A stretch of DNA of 18,983 nt from Gammaproteobacteria bacterium (GTDB lineage Bacteria; Pseudomonadota; Gammaproteobacteria; Pseudomonadales; Azotimanducaceae), in contig JAPUJX010000099.1 of NCBI GenBank assembly GCA_027295975.1, positions 1 through 18,983 of the forward strand, in the 5' to 3' direction. The notes beneath the pieces are model-generated. The model searched no databases. It was not told where the DNA came from and saw only the letters and a program-made list of their open reading frames with translations. Below, in pieces: positions 1 to 7,562 of the stretch (positions are counted from its first letter, which is position 1; every line of letters starts with the position of its first letter). The translations under genes and the position numbers were made by a program.

Positions 1-52
1 TTACCCGGCGTTCCTTCAGGGGAGACCATGCCACCAGCCCTCGAAACCGAGT

Positions 53-1444
53 TCAGTTGCCGCTGACACCCAACCTCAACACCTCGGCAACCCGGTTCGC
101 AAGGGTCTGGCGGACAGCCGCATCAACATGGCCTCGAGAGACACCTTTGAACAGCTTGCCGAGTCCCCGGCGCAGTTCGTCAGGCAGCCGATCCATCAGA
201 TGCTGCTCCCCGGCCACGGCCAACGACATCGCCTCACGCCGGGCATGATTGCGCTCCGCCACCAGCTGATGATGTATCCAGGCCCGGCCGAGCATCACCC
301 ACGGGAAGTTGGCCGCCTTGACCGGGCCTACCTGGAGCACGCGGCCACCGAGGGATTGCCCCAGTATCTCGGTCTTCGCAAGTTTTTCGCTACCGAACCA
401 GGCACCCACACCGCCGACGAGGGCGCCAAGCCCCGCGCCCAACATGAACGATGCGCCGCCGAGAATGGCGTCGATCCCGCCACCGGCGAGCGCGCCGGAC
501 AACAAGCCGGAGACCATCAGCTGCATGCGCGACAGTCCAAATAGCTCCCAACCCTCCTCGGTAAAAAGGTCGGTGGCAAGAAGTTCGGTGATTGCCTCGT
601 CGCGAGTGAGGCTTTGGTGTCGGTACACACTCTGCACCGTTTCCCGTGAGAGTCGCTCGCGCTCACGAAGGCTGTTCTGCAACCGCTCCATCAAGCGGAT
701 TTCACAACGCCCCACATCTTCGGATTCTCCAAGTGCGGTGCGCTCGGTCAAGCTCATGGTCTCAATCAGATAGTTTGCGATCTCGACCGCACTCCGTTCA
801 AGACGCCGAAGCCGTTCCCCTTCGAGAGCCATCACCGCGCGCTCGATCCCAGGCCGCCAGCTCTCGTCAAGCTCGCCGAAACCTCTCAACAAAGCCACCC
901 TTTTCGCAAAGTCGGCGTGCACCGCATCAAAAACGCGCACGAGGGAGAAATACTGATCGAGCGCCTGACGCCAGTCATCAACATAGTCTCCACTTCCGAT
1001 CAGATTGATGAGCGCCATCCGCGGCCGGCCCGTCCACTGCAGAACCTGCATCTCGAGTTCGTATTCAGGGCCGTAGGGTTTGGCACCATCCACCACGTAG
1101 AGAATACCCGCTCCATCGAGCATTGGTTTGAGCAACTCGCACTCGTCGTGAAAACGCCCGTCTCCCAGATGAGTGTTGACAAAATCCTCCACAATCCGGG
1201 GCCGCTCATGGGCTCCGGCGGCACGGGCCTCGAGCCATTCGAGAACGGCGCCCGCACGTTGAAATCCGGGAGTATCAACGAGCACGTACTGAGGCTCACT
1301 GTCGATGCTGAACGTATAACGATGAGATCGCCGTGTCGTGCCTGGCGCGGGACCGATGACAATCTCTTCGTCCTCCGCCAAAGTCGCTACGATGGAACTC
1401 TTACCCTTGTTGGGGTGTCCGACGACGGCAAAAACCGGAATCAT
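53..1444 (-). CDS. Membrane-associated GTPase with DUF3482 domain
   Basis: The 463-aa protein opens with a TRAFAC-type GTPase domain: P-loop GHPNKGKS (residues 9-16), PGTTRR (34-39, switch region) and DTPGF (57-61, G3). The canonical NKxD G4 motif is not evident; the matching place reads NLIG (147-150), so base recognition may differ from classical GTPases. Residues about 308-351 are a glycine-rich hydrophobic stretch (GALAGGG, GAGLGALVGG) that could enter the membrane, flanked by charged helical regions. This architecture matches the GTPase/DUF3482 family, whose biochemical role is not established. The ATG lies 3 nt after the stop of the upstream DUF2868 gene, so the two are almost certainly co-transcribed and translationally coupled. 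DUF2868 and DUF3482 genes are commonly neighbours in proteobacteria (recalled knowledge), which suggests the two proteins act together at the inner membrane. Family assignment is fairly sure; function is unknown. Confidence 0.88.
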   Translation of the reverse strand: MIPVFAVVGHPNKGKSSIVATLAEDEEIVIGPAPGTTRRSHRYTFSIDSEPQYVLVDTPGFQRAGAVLEWLEARAAGAHERPRIVEDFVNTHLGDGRFHDECELLKPMLDGAGILYVVDGAKPYGPEYELEMQVLQWTGRPRMALINLIGSGDYVDDWRQALDQYFSLVRVFDAVHADFAKRVALLRGFGELDESWRPGIERAVMALEGERLRRLERSAVEIANYLIETMSLTERTALGESEDVGRCEIRLMERLQNSLRERERLSRETVQSVYRHQSLTRDEAITELLATDLFTEEGWELFGLSRMQLMVSGLLSGALAGGGIDAILGGASFMLGAGLGALVGGVGAWFGSEKLAKTEILGQSLGGRVLQVGPVKAANFPWVMLGRAWIHHQLVAERNHARREAMSLAVAGEQHLMDRLPDELRRGLGKLFKGVSRGHVDAAVRQTLANRVAEVLRLGVSGN

Positions 1445-1447
1445 GAT

Positions 1448-2899
1448 TCAACCAGCCCCCGGGATGTCGGCGGCAACGGCGTACAGACCGGAATCACGAC
1501 GACGAGCGAGCGCCTGCGCCCATACATCCCGCTCGCTCTCGAGCACCTGTTTCCCCGTTACGTCGATGGGTACCAGGACCAGTGAAGCAGCGTCGCCGAC
1601 AACCTCCCGTATCAGGTCGAGAAAATCGGAAAATTCCAGAAGCGGAGGTTCCCACCCTTTCGTGAATATAACAAGGCGACGAACGTTATGCGGGATCCCT
1701 TCAAGTTGCTCCAGGTGGAATCCACGGTCCTGCAACACGCCCATGCCGAGAACTTTTGTCTGCCTGATACCGAACCGATCTACAAGCCACACGTTCGCGG
1801 CACTTTCCGGCAACGCACCATTCCAGATCATGACCAGGGTAGAATCGTCTTCAGCGGCGAACACTCCCGGTAACGTCGGGACGGACAGGGATTCCCCAGA
1901 CGCGGTAAGCGTGTCTGCCGGTTCACCCTGATAGTCGACCGGGGGAAGTGTCAGCCGATCGATAAGGGCGGTAACTTCGGGGTCGTCTCGCAGCAGCGAG
2001 CGAGACGCGACACCGAGCCGCCAAACGGCAACACCAAGCAATACCATCCGCGGCACCAATCCGTACGTCAACACGATCATCAGCACAAACGGCCACCACT
2101 CGCCTAAGCGCGCAGCGCGCGCGGCAGGCATGCCGCCCTCTTCCAGGCGGAAGAATCGCGATGTCTCCACCAACGTCAATTCAGGCGTTGCCACCGCCAA
2201 CCAGGTGGACCAGGGTGCCGCAAGGGTCACAAACCAGCGATGCACACTCGTTGCCTCTATCTGCAATGTGGTGCTCCACCCGAAGGCCAGATCGGTGAAC
2301 GCAACGAGTAACCAGGCGACAGCGAGCACACCAACAAAAAAACCGATCGCCAACCACTGGGAAAACACCACGAGTTGCCAGCGGGCAAATGCGCTTGTTT
2401 TGCGCCCCCCTGGAAAAGCAGCAAATAGATCCGTCTGCGCGTAACGGTCGAGCCAGGCACCCACCCAACGACCCACGTTCATACCGGCCAGGACGTCCTG
2501 TACCGTCGAAACAACCGGCAGTCGGCCGGGTAGTAACAACAGGAGGGAAAACAACAACAACACGAGCGGCATGCCGACCAGCACTCCAAGTAAGGCGAAC
2601 AGGTTCACCGGGTAGTGTCCTTCGTAGCCGAAGGCAACACCGGCAAGGCTCGCGCCCAGCAGCACGCCGATTACGGTTAACGCCGCCGTCACAGCGCGCC
2701 GCGTGCGTTCGAGTCGACCCCCCGTGCTGTCGACATCAACAGGGGCTATCTCCGCCCACCAGGCAAGCACCCGTTCGTTCGCCGTAGCCCCAACCGGTAA
2801 AACACGGCCGATGTCGCGGTCACGCTCGAGCCTGTCGAGATGTGGGGTCTGCCGGTCTGCATGCAACCAGCGCCTGATATCCACCACCGCTCCGAGCAT
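1448..2899 (-). CDS. DUF2868 multi-pass membrane protein, partner of the DUF3482 GTPase
   Basis: This 483-aa protein has an N-terminal soluble part (1-68), hydrophobic segments at about 70-90, 97-124, 177-202, 222-238 and 267-294, and a soluble C-terminal domain (about 300-483). The order fits DUF2868, a family of unknown function usually encoded just before a DUF3482 GTPase, as here. I chose the ATG at 2899 over an in-frame one at 2965. It has an AGGA-type ribosome site about 6 nt upstream, and a TATAGT -10 box lies at 2924-2929, downstream of the longer start, which would therefore not be transcribed from that promoter. The stop is followed after 3 nt by the GTPase start. A role as membrane anchor or receptor for the GTPase is inferred from linkage only. 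Confidence 0.85.
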   Translation of the reverse strand: MLGAVVDIRRWLHADRQTPHLDRLERDRDIGRVLPVGATANERVLAWWAEIAPVDVDSTGGRLERTRRAVTAALTVIGVLLGASLAGVAFGYEGHYPVNLFALLGVLVGMPLVLLLFSLLLLLPGRLPVVSTVQDVLAGMNVGRWVGAWLDRYAQTDLFAAFPGGRKTSAFARWQLVVFSQWLAIGFFVGVLAVAWLLVAFTDLAFGWSTTLQIEATSVHRWFVTLAAPWSTWLAVATPELTLVETSRFFRLEEGGMPAARAARLGEWWPFVLMIVLTYGLVPRMVLLGVAVWRLGVASRSLLRDDPEVTALIDRLTLPPVDYQGEPADTLTASGESLSVPTLPGVFAAEDDSTLVMIWNGALPESAANVWLVDRFGIRQTKVLGMGVLQDRGFHLEQLEGIPHNVRRLVIFTKGWEPPLLEFSDFLDLIREVVGDAASLVLVPIDVTGKQVLESERDVWAQALARRRDSGLYAVAADIPGAG

Positions 2900-2923
2900 G
2901 GTTGTCCTACTCAGGAAAGTTAC

Positions 2924-2929
2924 ACTATA
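2924..2929 (-). promoter_or_regulatory. Probable -10 element upstream of the DUF2868/DUF3482 operon
   Basis: The minus strand reads TATAGT here, five of six matches to the sigma70 -10 consensus. It would place the transcript start about 18 nt before the ATG at 2899. No convincing -35 hexamer sits 16-18 nt upstream (the region is T-rich, GGTTTT), so the promoter may be weak or activator-dependent. Confidence 0.4.
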
Positions 2930-3079
2930 GCCGCTGGCGGATCGCAAAAACCAGGAAGCGGACACCGAAACGGCTGGTTCACGGAACGGACAACTCCAGG
3001 AAGTGGCTGGTTAGCTTCTATCAGTAATGGTCGGAGCGTCGTTGGTCGAGTTCGCTAACATGTGGTCACCCACATTGAG

Positions 3080-3103
3080 CAACCCGACATCCCTGTCGGG
3101 TTG
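3080..3103 (-). terminator. Strong hairpin, likely terminator of the small membrane protein gene
   Basis: A perfect 10-bp stem, CAACCCGACA paired with TGTCGGGTTG, with a 4-nt loop begins 13 nt after the stop codon of the gene ending at 3116. No T-run follows on either strand, so it is not a textbook intrinsic terminator. It could instead act as an mRNA 3'-end stabiliser or a Rho-assisted terminator. The perfect symmetry also allows protein binding. Confidence 0.55.
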
Positions 3104-3115
3104 ATCTGGCCCTCG

Positions 3116-3433
3116 TTAGCTCGTGATCCTTTCGTATATGATCGTCAAAATTACCGCAACGGCACCGGCATTAATGACCGAGCTGAGGTTGGTCAGCATA
3201 TCCGTAAGGTATGAACCGGCCACCGGGATGGATCCCAGGGTTCCGGCAACCGTCGTCAAGGCAACCGCCATCACCAGGTAGAGTATCCTGCGTTCTGCTT
3301 CTATTCCCATAAACCCCACCCCCAGTCCCAAGACGATAAAGGCGATGGCGACGTATGGAATGGTGACAAACGCCGCGATAACGGCTACTGCTATCGCAAT
3401 CATGCGTAAGATGTTCACAACGTTCATATTCAT
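3116..3433 (-). CDS. Small four-helix integral membrane protein, unknown function
   Basis: The 105-aa product is almost entirely hydrophobic, with likely membrane segments at about 5-24, 27-44, 50-66 and 86-101, short loops, and a charged EAERR break at 45-49. I do not recognise the family. The ATG at 3433 is preferred because an AAGGGGA ribosome site ends 7 nt upstream; an earlier in-frame ATG at 3499 lacks one and would add 22 hydrophilic residues. The gene stands alone: the gene on one side has its own promoter region and the acyl-CoA dehydrogenase on the other ends 250 nt away. A strong hairpin follows the stop. It is a real gene by start context and composition, but no function can be assigned. 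Confidence 0.72.
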   Translation of the reverse strand: MNMNVVNILRMIAIAVAVIAAFVTIPYVAIAFIVLGLGVGFMGIEAERRILYLVMAVALTTVAGTLGSIPVAGSYLTDMLTNLSSVINAGAVAVILTIIYERITS

Positions 3434-3488
3434 GTCAGAGTCCCCTTCACTGTCGTGATTATTCAATCGCTGTTGTTCTCTGCGCCCT

Positions 3489-3517
3489 ACTATCGACACG
3501 GCGCGAATCTACCACAA
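3489..3517 (-). promoter_or_regulatory. Candidate sigma70-like promoter for the small membrane protein gene
   Basis: On the minus strand TTGTGG (3512-3517) and GATAGT (3489-3494) are separated by 17 nt, and the start codon lies about 50 nt downstream. The match to consensus is only 3/6 and 4/6, so this is tentative. The rest of the 3434-3687 gap is AT-richer than its surroundings and holds no gene that I can support. Confidence 0.25.
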
Positions 3518-3654
3518 CATTTTCGACAAATCGGCTGTTTTTGCAATTTCGTTAACTAACTAACCGATCTGCTAAGCCGAGTGTAACAAGAAGTAACAAA
3601 CATGCACCAAAATGACCCGAAAAAGACCGATATCCGAGTATCGCTCACCGTCCA

Positions 3655-3679
3655 GGCCGGTATCAATCTTTACCGGGCC
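3655..3679 (-). terminator. Possible hairpin after the acyl-CoA dehydrogenase gene
   Basis: GGCCGGT (3655-3661) pairs with ACCGGGCC (3672-3679) with one bulged base, starting about 8 nt past the stop codon at 3688. There is no T-tract. It may be a transcription end or mRNA-stabilising structure. Confidence 0.3.
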
Positions 3680-3687
3680 AACTCAGC

Positions 3688-4899
3688 TCAAAGTGCGTCT
3701 CTGATCGTCCGCCTGCCGAGTTGCGACATATGCACTTCGTCCGGACCGTCCGCAATGCGGCAGTAACGACTCGTTAGGTAAATACGGGCAATCGGAGTGT
3801 CCTGGGTCACACCCATTCCACCATGCGCTTGCAGAGCCCGATCGGCAACGACTTGACACATCTGCGGCGCAACGATTTTGACCATGGAGATGAAATCCCG
3901 AGCACCCTTCGGCCCGAACTTGTCCATCTTGTCGGCAGCCGCGAGCACCAGCAAACGGGACTGTTCGATCTCGCAACGCGAGCGGGCGATGTCGTGTTGA
4001 ATGCTGGTTTTCTCGGAGAGTTTCTCGCCGAAGGCCTCACGCTCATCGACACGTTTACACATGAGGTCCAGACAACGCTGAGCCATGCCCACAAACATCA
4101 TGGCATATTGAAAGCGTCCCGGTCCGAGGCGGCCCTGGGCGATTTCGAAGCCGCGGCCTTCACCGAGCAATAGATTCTCCACGGGCACCCGCACGTTGTC
4201 GTATAACACCTGGGCGTGTCCACCGGGGGAGTGCACGCTGCCGAAAGCGCGCACATGGCGCTCGAGGATGACTCCAGGCGTGTCTTTTGGTACCAGAATC
4301 ATTGAGAACTGCTGATGACGCGACGCGTTCGGATCGGTTTTACCCATCACCACGAACAGCTTACACAGCGGGTTGAAGGCGTTCGAGGTGAACCATTTGC
4401 GGCCGTTGATCACATACTCATCGCCGTCACGCACGATGGTGGTTTCCAGATTCGAAGCGTCCGACGAAGCAACCGCTGGTTCGGTCATCGAAAAGGCGGA
4501 TCGAATTTCGCCGTTGAGCAGGGGTTGCAGCCACTTTTCCTGCTGCTGTTCATTGCCGAAGCGAGCCAGCACTTCCATGTTGCCCCGATCCGGCGCACTG
4601 CAGTTGAACACCTCCTGAGACCAGGGCACGCGGCACATCACTTCCATGAGCGGCGCGAACTCGAGGTTGGACAACCCCGGGCTGAACTCCTCATAGTCCC
4701 TGGGCAAAAACCAGTTCCAGATACCGGCAGACTTGGCTTTGTCTTTCAGATCTTCAAACCACGGCGGGTATTGCCAGGCATTCTGCGGGTCTTCCACCCA
4801 GTTGCCGTGATCGAGCTCGCGTGGATAGATGTGCTCGTTCATGAACGCCTCTACTCTGGCGCGTAACTCCAATACCTTGTCGCTCGGTTCAAAATCCAT
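3688..4899 (-). CDS. Acyl-CoA dehydrogenase, ACAD10/ACAD11-like
   Basis: This 403-aa flavoprotein should oxidise an acyl-CoA to the 2-enoyl-CoA, passing electrons to ETF. It has the three-part acyl-CoA dehydrogenase layout: an N-terminal helical domain (1-130), the middle beta domain with the FAD-contact motif AFSMTEPAVASSD (135-147), and a C-terminal helical domain with RALQAHGGMGV (354-364) and IADGPDEVH (382-390). The last motif lies where the catalytic acid is expected in this subfamily. DGPDEVH and the WFTSNA motif (169-174) resemble the ACAD10/11 group rather than short-chain FadE. In eukaryotes that group works on 4-hydroxyacyl-CoAs with a kinase partner; no kinase gene is seen here. 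The ATG at 4899 is preferred over 4905 and 4983 because AAGGGGA ends 7 nt before it. It lies downstream of the EthD gene across a 123-nt gap, possibly in the same transcript. Confidence 0.9.
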   Translation of the reverse strand: MDFEPSDKVLELRARVEAFMNEHIYPRELDHGNWVEDPQNAWQYPPWFEDLKDKAKSAGIWNWFLPRDYEEFSPGLSNLEFAPLMEVMCRVPWSQEVFNCSAPDRGNMEVLARFGNEQQQEKWLQPLLNGEIRSAFSMTEPAVASSDASNLETTIVRDGDEYVINGRKWFTSNAFNPLCKLFVVMGKTDPNASRHQQFSMILVPKDTPGVILERHVRAFGSVHSPGGHAQVLYDNVRVPVENLLLGEGRGFEIAQGRLGPGRFQYAMMFVGMAQRCLDLMCKRVDEREAFGEKLSEKTSIQHDIARSRCEIEQSRLLVLAAADKMDKFGPKGARDFISMVKIVAPQMCQVVADRALQAHGGMGVTQDTPIARIYLTSRYCRIADGPDEVHMSQLGRRTIRDAL

Positions 4900-5022
4900 T
4901 GTCATGTCCCCTTGGCTGTTCCCCGGGCCATTGAGGTAACCGGGGTCGAAGACTTTACGCTGAACCCGGCGAATTTTCCGCAACCAGGCGATTTTTCGGC
5001 GATGACCCGAGCGAGGGTCCCG

Positions 5023-5760
5023 TCAGGGTAATCCGATCATTTCCGTCCGGGCTCGCAGCACCAGGACCCCCTCCGGGTCTACCCACCGTTCCATACCGTC
5101 CGGTTTGATTGCTTTTCTATATCCATCCCAGCCGGTTTTATCCTGAAAGTAGAGTTCCGCGAGACCCGCGTACGGTTCGACGTGGGGCTCGATGCTATGG
5201 CTCACGACATAACCGAAGCCGCCGGCGGCAATGGCGGTGTCCAGGACATTGGGCGCATGAACTCCCAGCCAATGGGCAAAAAACGCGTCGTAATCGCAAT
5301 CTCTACAGCCCTTTACGAGAAAGCTCACCTTGAAGAAACCGGATCGGGTGCTTGGATAAGGAGCATTCAGGGTAAGCGGCTCCGCTCCAAGGTGATCGGA
5401 GCCGTCCAGAACAACGTACTCGGTAGTCGCCCAGGGTACGTAGGGTTCCGCCTTCTGTTGAAACGTGTCCGTCGGCTGTGTACCCATCGGAACCTTCGGT
5501 CGGGGTAGCTGACGGTCGAACCATAACTGCGCCATGCCATCCCATGGGTGTTCGCCGTTGTGGTCCGCATCAAACAGGGTGGCGATGTAACGAGACGCGT
5601 GAACCTTGCCGCGGGCCTCCTGGTCGTGTTGCGCCTCGATAACCTGTGGCATGTGGTTGGCGAACCAGTGACAGATGAGTTCCTCACGAGAGGCACTAGC
5701 CCTGCGCTTGATGAGATATAACATCTTGGCACCTGGTGTTGGCGTGAGCTGTAGATTCAT
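5023..5760 (-). CDS. Tandem EthD-domain protein
   Basis: The 245-aa protein contains two ferredoxin-like EthD dimeric barrel units. The first spans about 13-112 (MLYLIKRRASASREELICHW start, then PQVIEAQ); the second about 139-235 (FFKVSFLVKGCRDCDYDAFF, then HWLGVHAPNV). The pattern K-(R/G)-x-x-x-S/D-x-x-x-F/L-x-x-H-W is visible in both. EthD was first described in an ether-degradation cluster, and relatives include decarboxylases and dehydratases acting on aromatic and polyketide-like substrates, so a small enzymatic or accessory catabolic role is likely. The ATG at 5760 has GAGGA 7 nt upstream. The gene precedes the acyl-CoA dehydrogenase and is transcribed divergently from the GFA-VOC-crotonase operon, so a common catabolic programme is plausible but unproven. 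Confidence 0.8.
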   Translation of the reverse strand: MNLQLTPTPGAKMLYLIKRRASASREELICHWFANHMPQVIEAQHDQEARGKVHASRYIATLFDADHNGEHPWDGMAQLWFDRQLPRPKVPMGTQPTDTFQQKAEPYVPWATTEYVVLDGSDHLGAEPLTLNAPYPSTRSGFFKVSFLVKGCRDCDYDAFFAHWLGVHAPNVLDTAIAAGGFGYVVSHSIEPHVEPYAGLAELYFQDKTGWDGYRKAIKPDGMERWVDPEGVLVLRARTEMIGLP

Positions 5761-5887
5761 GATCTTGTCCTCGCTTGAGTCCGTTCGTTTGTATTTCGCC
5801 AGGGTGGAGTGACACGGTTTTCATACTAGCTTAGCGCCCGCACATCCAGTAGCGTTGAGCGGTCGGATGATTGGAGTAACCGCAACC

Positions 5888-6739
5888 ATGAACAAGGGAT
5901 CCTGTTTGTGCGGCGACATCACCTGGGAAATCGACGGCGACCCCATGACGATGTCGAACTGCCACTGCTCCATGTGCCGCAAGCTGCACGGCACCGCTTT
6001 TGCCACCTATATCGGGGTAACCGGAGAGGCATTCCGCTTCACCTCCGGCGAAGAGAAAATCCAGCGTTACGAATCCTCGCCCGGAGAGACGCGGTCGAGT
6101 TGCCCCCGCTGCGGCTCTACCGTGGCTTCGCCAGCGCGTGACGGCCAGCTTGTATTCATGCCGGCCGGCAACATGGACGGCGAGCTGAATAGAACCCTCG
6201 ACCGCCACATTTTCGTCGGCTCCAAGGCGACCTGGTTCGAAATCACCGACGCCGCACCGCAGCACGACATATACCCGCCCCAATACGATATGCAAGGCAT
6301 CGATAATCCAACGCGGGAACCGGAAACACCAGGTGCCGTCGGTGGCAGCTGCATGTGCGCAGCCGTGGCTTTCGAATTCGACGATAATCTCGGTCGCATG
6401 GGTAATTGCCATTGCTCTCGTTGCCGCAGGGCCCGCAGTTCTGCCCACTCCACCCAGTTGTTCGTCGCAACGGGCAGTTTCCGCTGGGTGAGCGGCGAAG
6501 AAAACGTTTGTCGCTTCAAGCTCCCGGGGACCGAGATGTTCATCAACTCGTTCTGCACCAATTGCGCCTCGGCTATGCCCACGGTATTCGAAGATCCCGG
6601 CATGGTGATGGTTCCGGCCGGTGCCCTCGATCAGGACCCGGGCATCAAACCGCAAGCGCATATTTTTGTGGGATCCAAAGCGCCCTGGTTCCAGATAACG
6701 GACGATCTGATCCAGTTTGAGGCGATGCCGGATAATTGA
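5888..6739 (+). CDS. Tandem GFA (CENP-V/Mss4-like) zinc-binding protein
   Basis: The 283-aa protein is an internal duplication of the GFA fold. Repeat 1 carries C6, C8, C25, C27, C30, C72 and C75; repeat 2 carries C155, C157, C174, C176, C179, C223 and C226. Each is the full two-zinc set of the family (CxC, CxCxxC, CxxC). Both halves also end in HIFVGSKAxWFxITD (108-121 and 259-272). GFA proteins are named for a glutathione-dependent formaldehyde-activating enzyme, but most members have no proven reaction; a role with S-hydroxymethyl thiols or other electrophiles is only inferred. The ATG at 5888 immediately precedes the first CxC and has GGAG about 11 nt upstream. In-frame TTG (5855) and ATG (5867) starts are possible but would add 7-11 residues outside the domain. 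It is first in an operon with the VOC and crotonase genes. Confidence 0.87.
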   Translation: MNKGSCLCGDITWEIDGDPMTMSNCHCSMCRKLHGTAFATYIGVTGEAFRFTSGEEKIQRYESSPGETRSSCPRCGSTVASPARDGQLVFMPAGNMDGELNRTLDRHIFVGSKATWFEITDAAPQHDIYPPQYDMQGIDNPTREPETPGAVGGSCMCAAVAFEFDDNLGRMGNCHCSRCRRARSSAHSTQLFVATGSFRWVSGEENVCRFKLPGTEMFINSFCTNCASAMPTVFEDPGMVMVPAGALDQDPGIKPQAHIFVGSKAPWFQITDDLIQFEAMPDN

Positions 6740-6794
6740 TCACGGACCGCGGACAACGCGCGGATAACACTCGGATAACGATAGGAGAACAACC

Positions 6795-7562
6795 ATGTGG
6801 CTGCGACTTCGACAGATCGCTCTGGTGGCCGAGGTGCTTGCACCGGTGGAAGCCGAACTCATCGACGTGCTGGGTATCAAGGTCTGCTATCGCGATCCCG
6901 GAGTGGGACATTTTGGTCTGGAGAACGCGCTGTTCCCCATCGGTAACCAGCTTCTCGAAGTGGTGGCGCCCATCGAGGAAAACACCGCCGGCGGCCGCTA
7001 CCTGACTCGCCGCGGCGGTGACGGCGGGTATATGGTAATCACTCAGTGCGACGATCACGCTCCGCGCCGTGCGCGCGTGGAGGAACTCGGTATTCGTATC
7101 GTCGGCCAGTTCGCCGGCGACGAGTTTCGCAACATGCAACTGCACCCCAAAGACACGGGAGGCTCTTTTTTCGAGATCGACGAACAGATCGGCCCTGAAG
7201 CCCATGACCCGGACGGCCCCTGGGAGCCCGCAGGCAAAAACTGGCAGGCCGCCCGGTCCCTGGAACGGGTGACCGGAATCGCGGCGGCCGAGGTGCAATG
7301 TTCCGATCCGATGAAAACGGCCAATCGCTGGGCGGAGATCGCCCAGCTCAACCTGCACGACGAGGGTGGCACGCCAACCCTCATCCTCGACAACGCAAGC
7401 GTCCGATTCGTACCCAGTAACGATGGCCGGCCCGAAGGTCTGGGGGGGATCGACGTCGCCACTAGCGACAAGGCGACAATTCTCGCGGTCGCCGAAGCGC
7501 GAGGCGTGGTAACCGGCGTTGATCAGGTCTACCTCTGTGGCATGCGGGTGAACCTGTTATGA
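6795..7562 (+). CDS. VOC (glyoxalase/bleomycin-resistance superfamily) protein
   Basis: This 255-aa protein begins with a vicinal-oxygen-chelate type fold: RLRQIALVAEVLAPVEAEL, then CYRDPGVGHFGLENALFPIG and LLEVVAPI, followed by MQLHPKDTGGSFFEIDE, the signature of glyoxalase-like VOC proteins. A second, weaker half (about 145-255) likely completes a bidomain arrangement. VOC enzymes use a divalent metal in isomerisation, epimerisation or ring cleavage; this member's substrate is unknown. The start is firm: AGGAG lies 8 nt before the ATG. The stop codon overlaps the ATG of the following crotonase gene in an ATGA, showing translational coupling, and the GFA gene ends 55 nt upstream. The upstream spacer carries two CGGATAAC copies about 9 nt apart. 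Confidence 0.83.
   Translation: MWLRLRQIALVAEVLAPVEAELIDVLGIKVCYRDPGVGHFGLENALFPIGNQLLEVVAPIEENTAGGRYLTRRGGDGGYMVITQCDDHAPRRARVEELGIRIVGQFAGDEFRNMQLHPKDTGGSFFEIDEQIGPEAHDPDGPWEPAGKNWQAARSLERVTGIAAAEVQCSDPMKTANRWAEIAQLNLHDEGGTPTLILDNASVRFVPSNDGRPEGLGGIDVATSDKATILAVAEARGVVTGVDQVYLCGMRVNLL

Noticed and set aside
1..66. Possible 3' end of a plus-strand gene (open frame ending TGA at 64-66)
   Set aside because: Only 21 codons are visible and no motif can be read; it also overlaps the end of the DUF3482 gene, so there is not enough support.
917..1585. 222-codon plus-strand ORF opposite the GTPase and the end of the DUF2868 gene
   Set aside because: It spans two well-supported minus-strand genes, has no ribosome site, and its product shows no recognisable motif; it is an antisense shadow.
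5004..5019. GACCC/GGGTC hairpin between the EthD and acyl-CoA dehydrogenase genes
   Set aside because: A 5-bp stem with a 6-nt loop and no T-tract is within chance expectation at this GC content.
5831..6661. 276-codon minus-strand ORF opposite the GFA gene
   Set aside because: Composition mirrors the real GFA gene with its complete cysteine motifs; no start signal or domain of its own.
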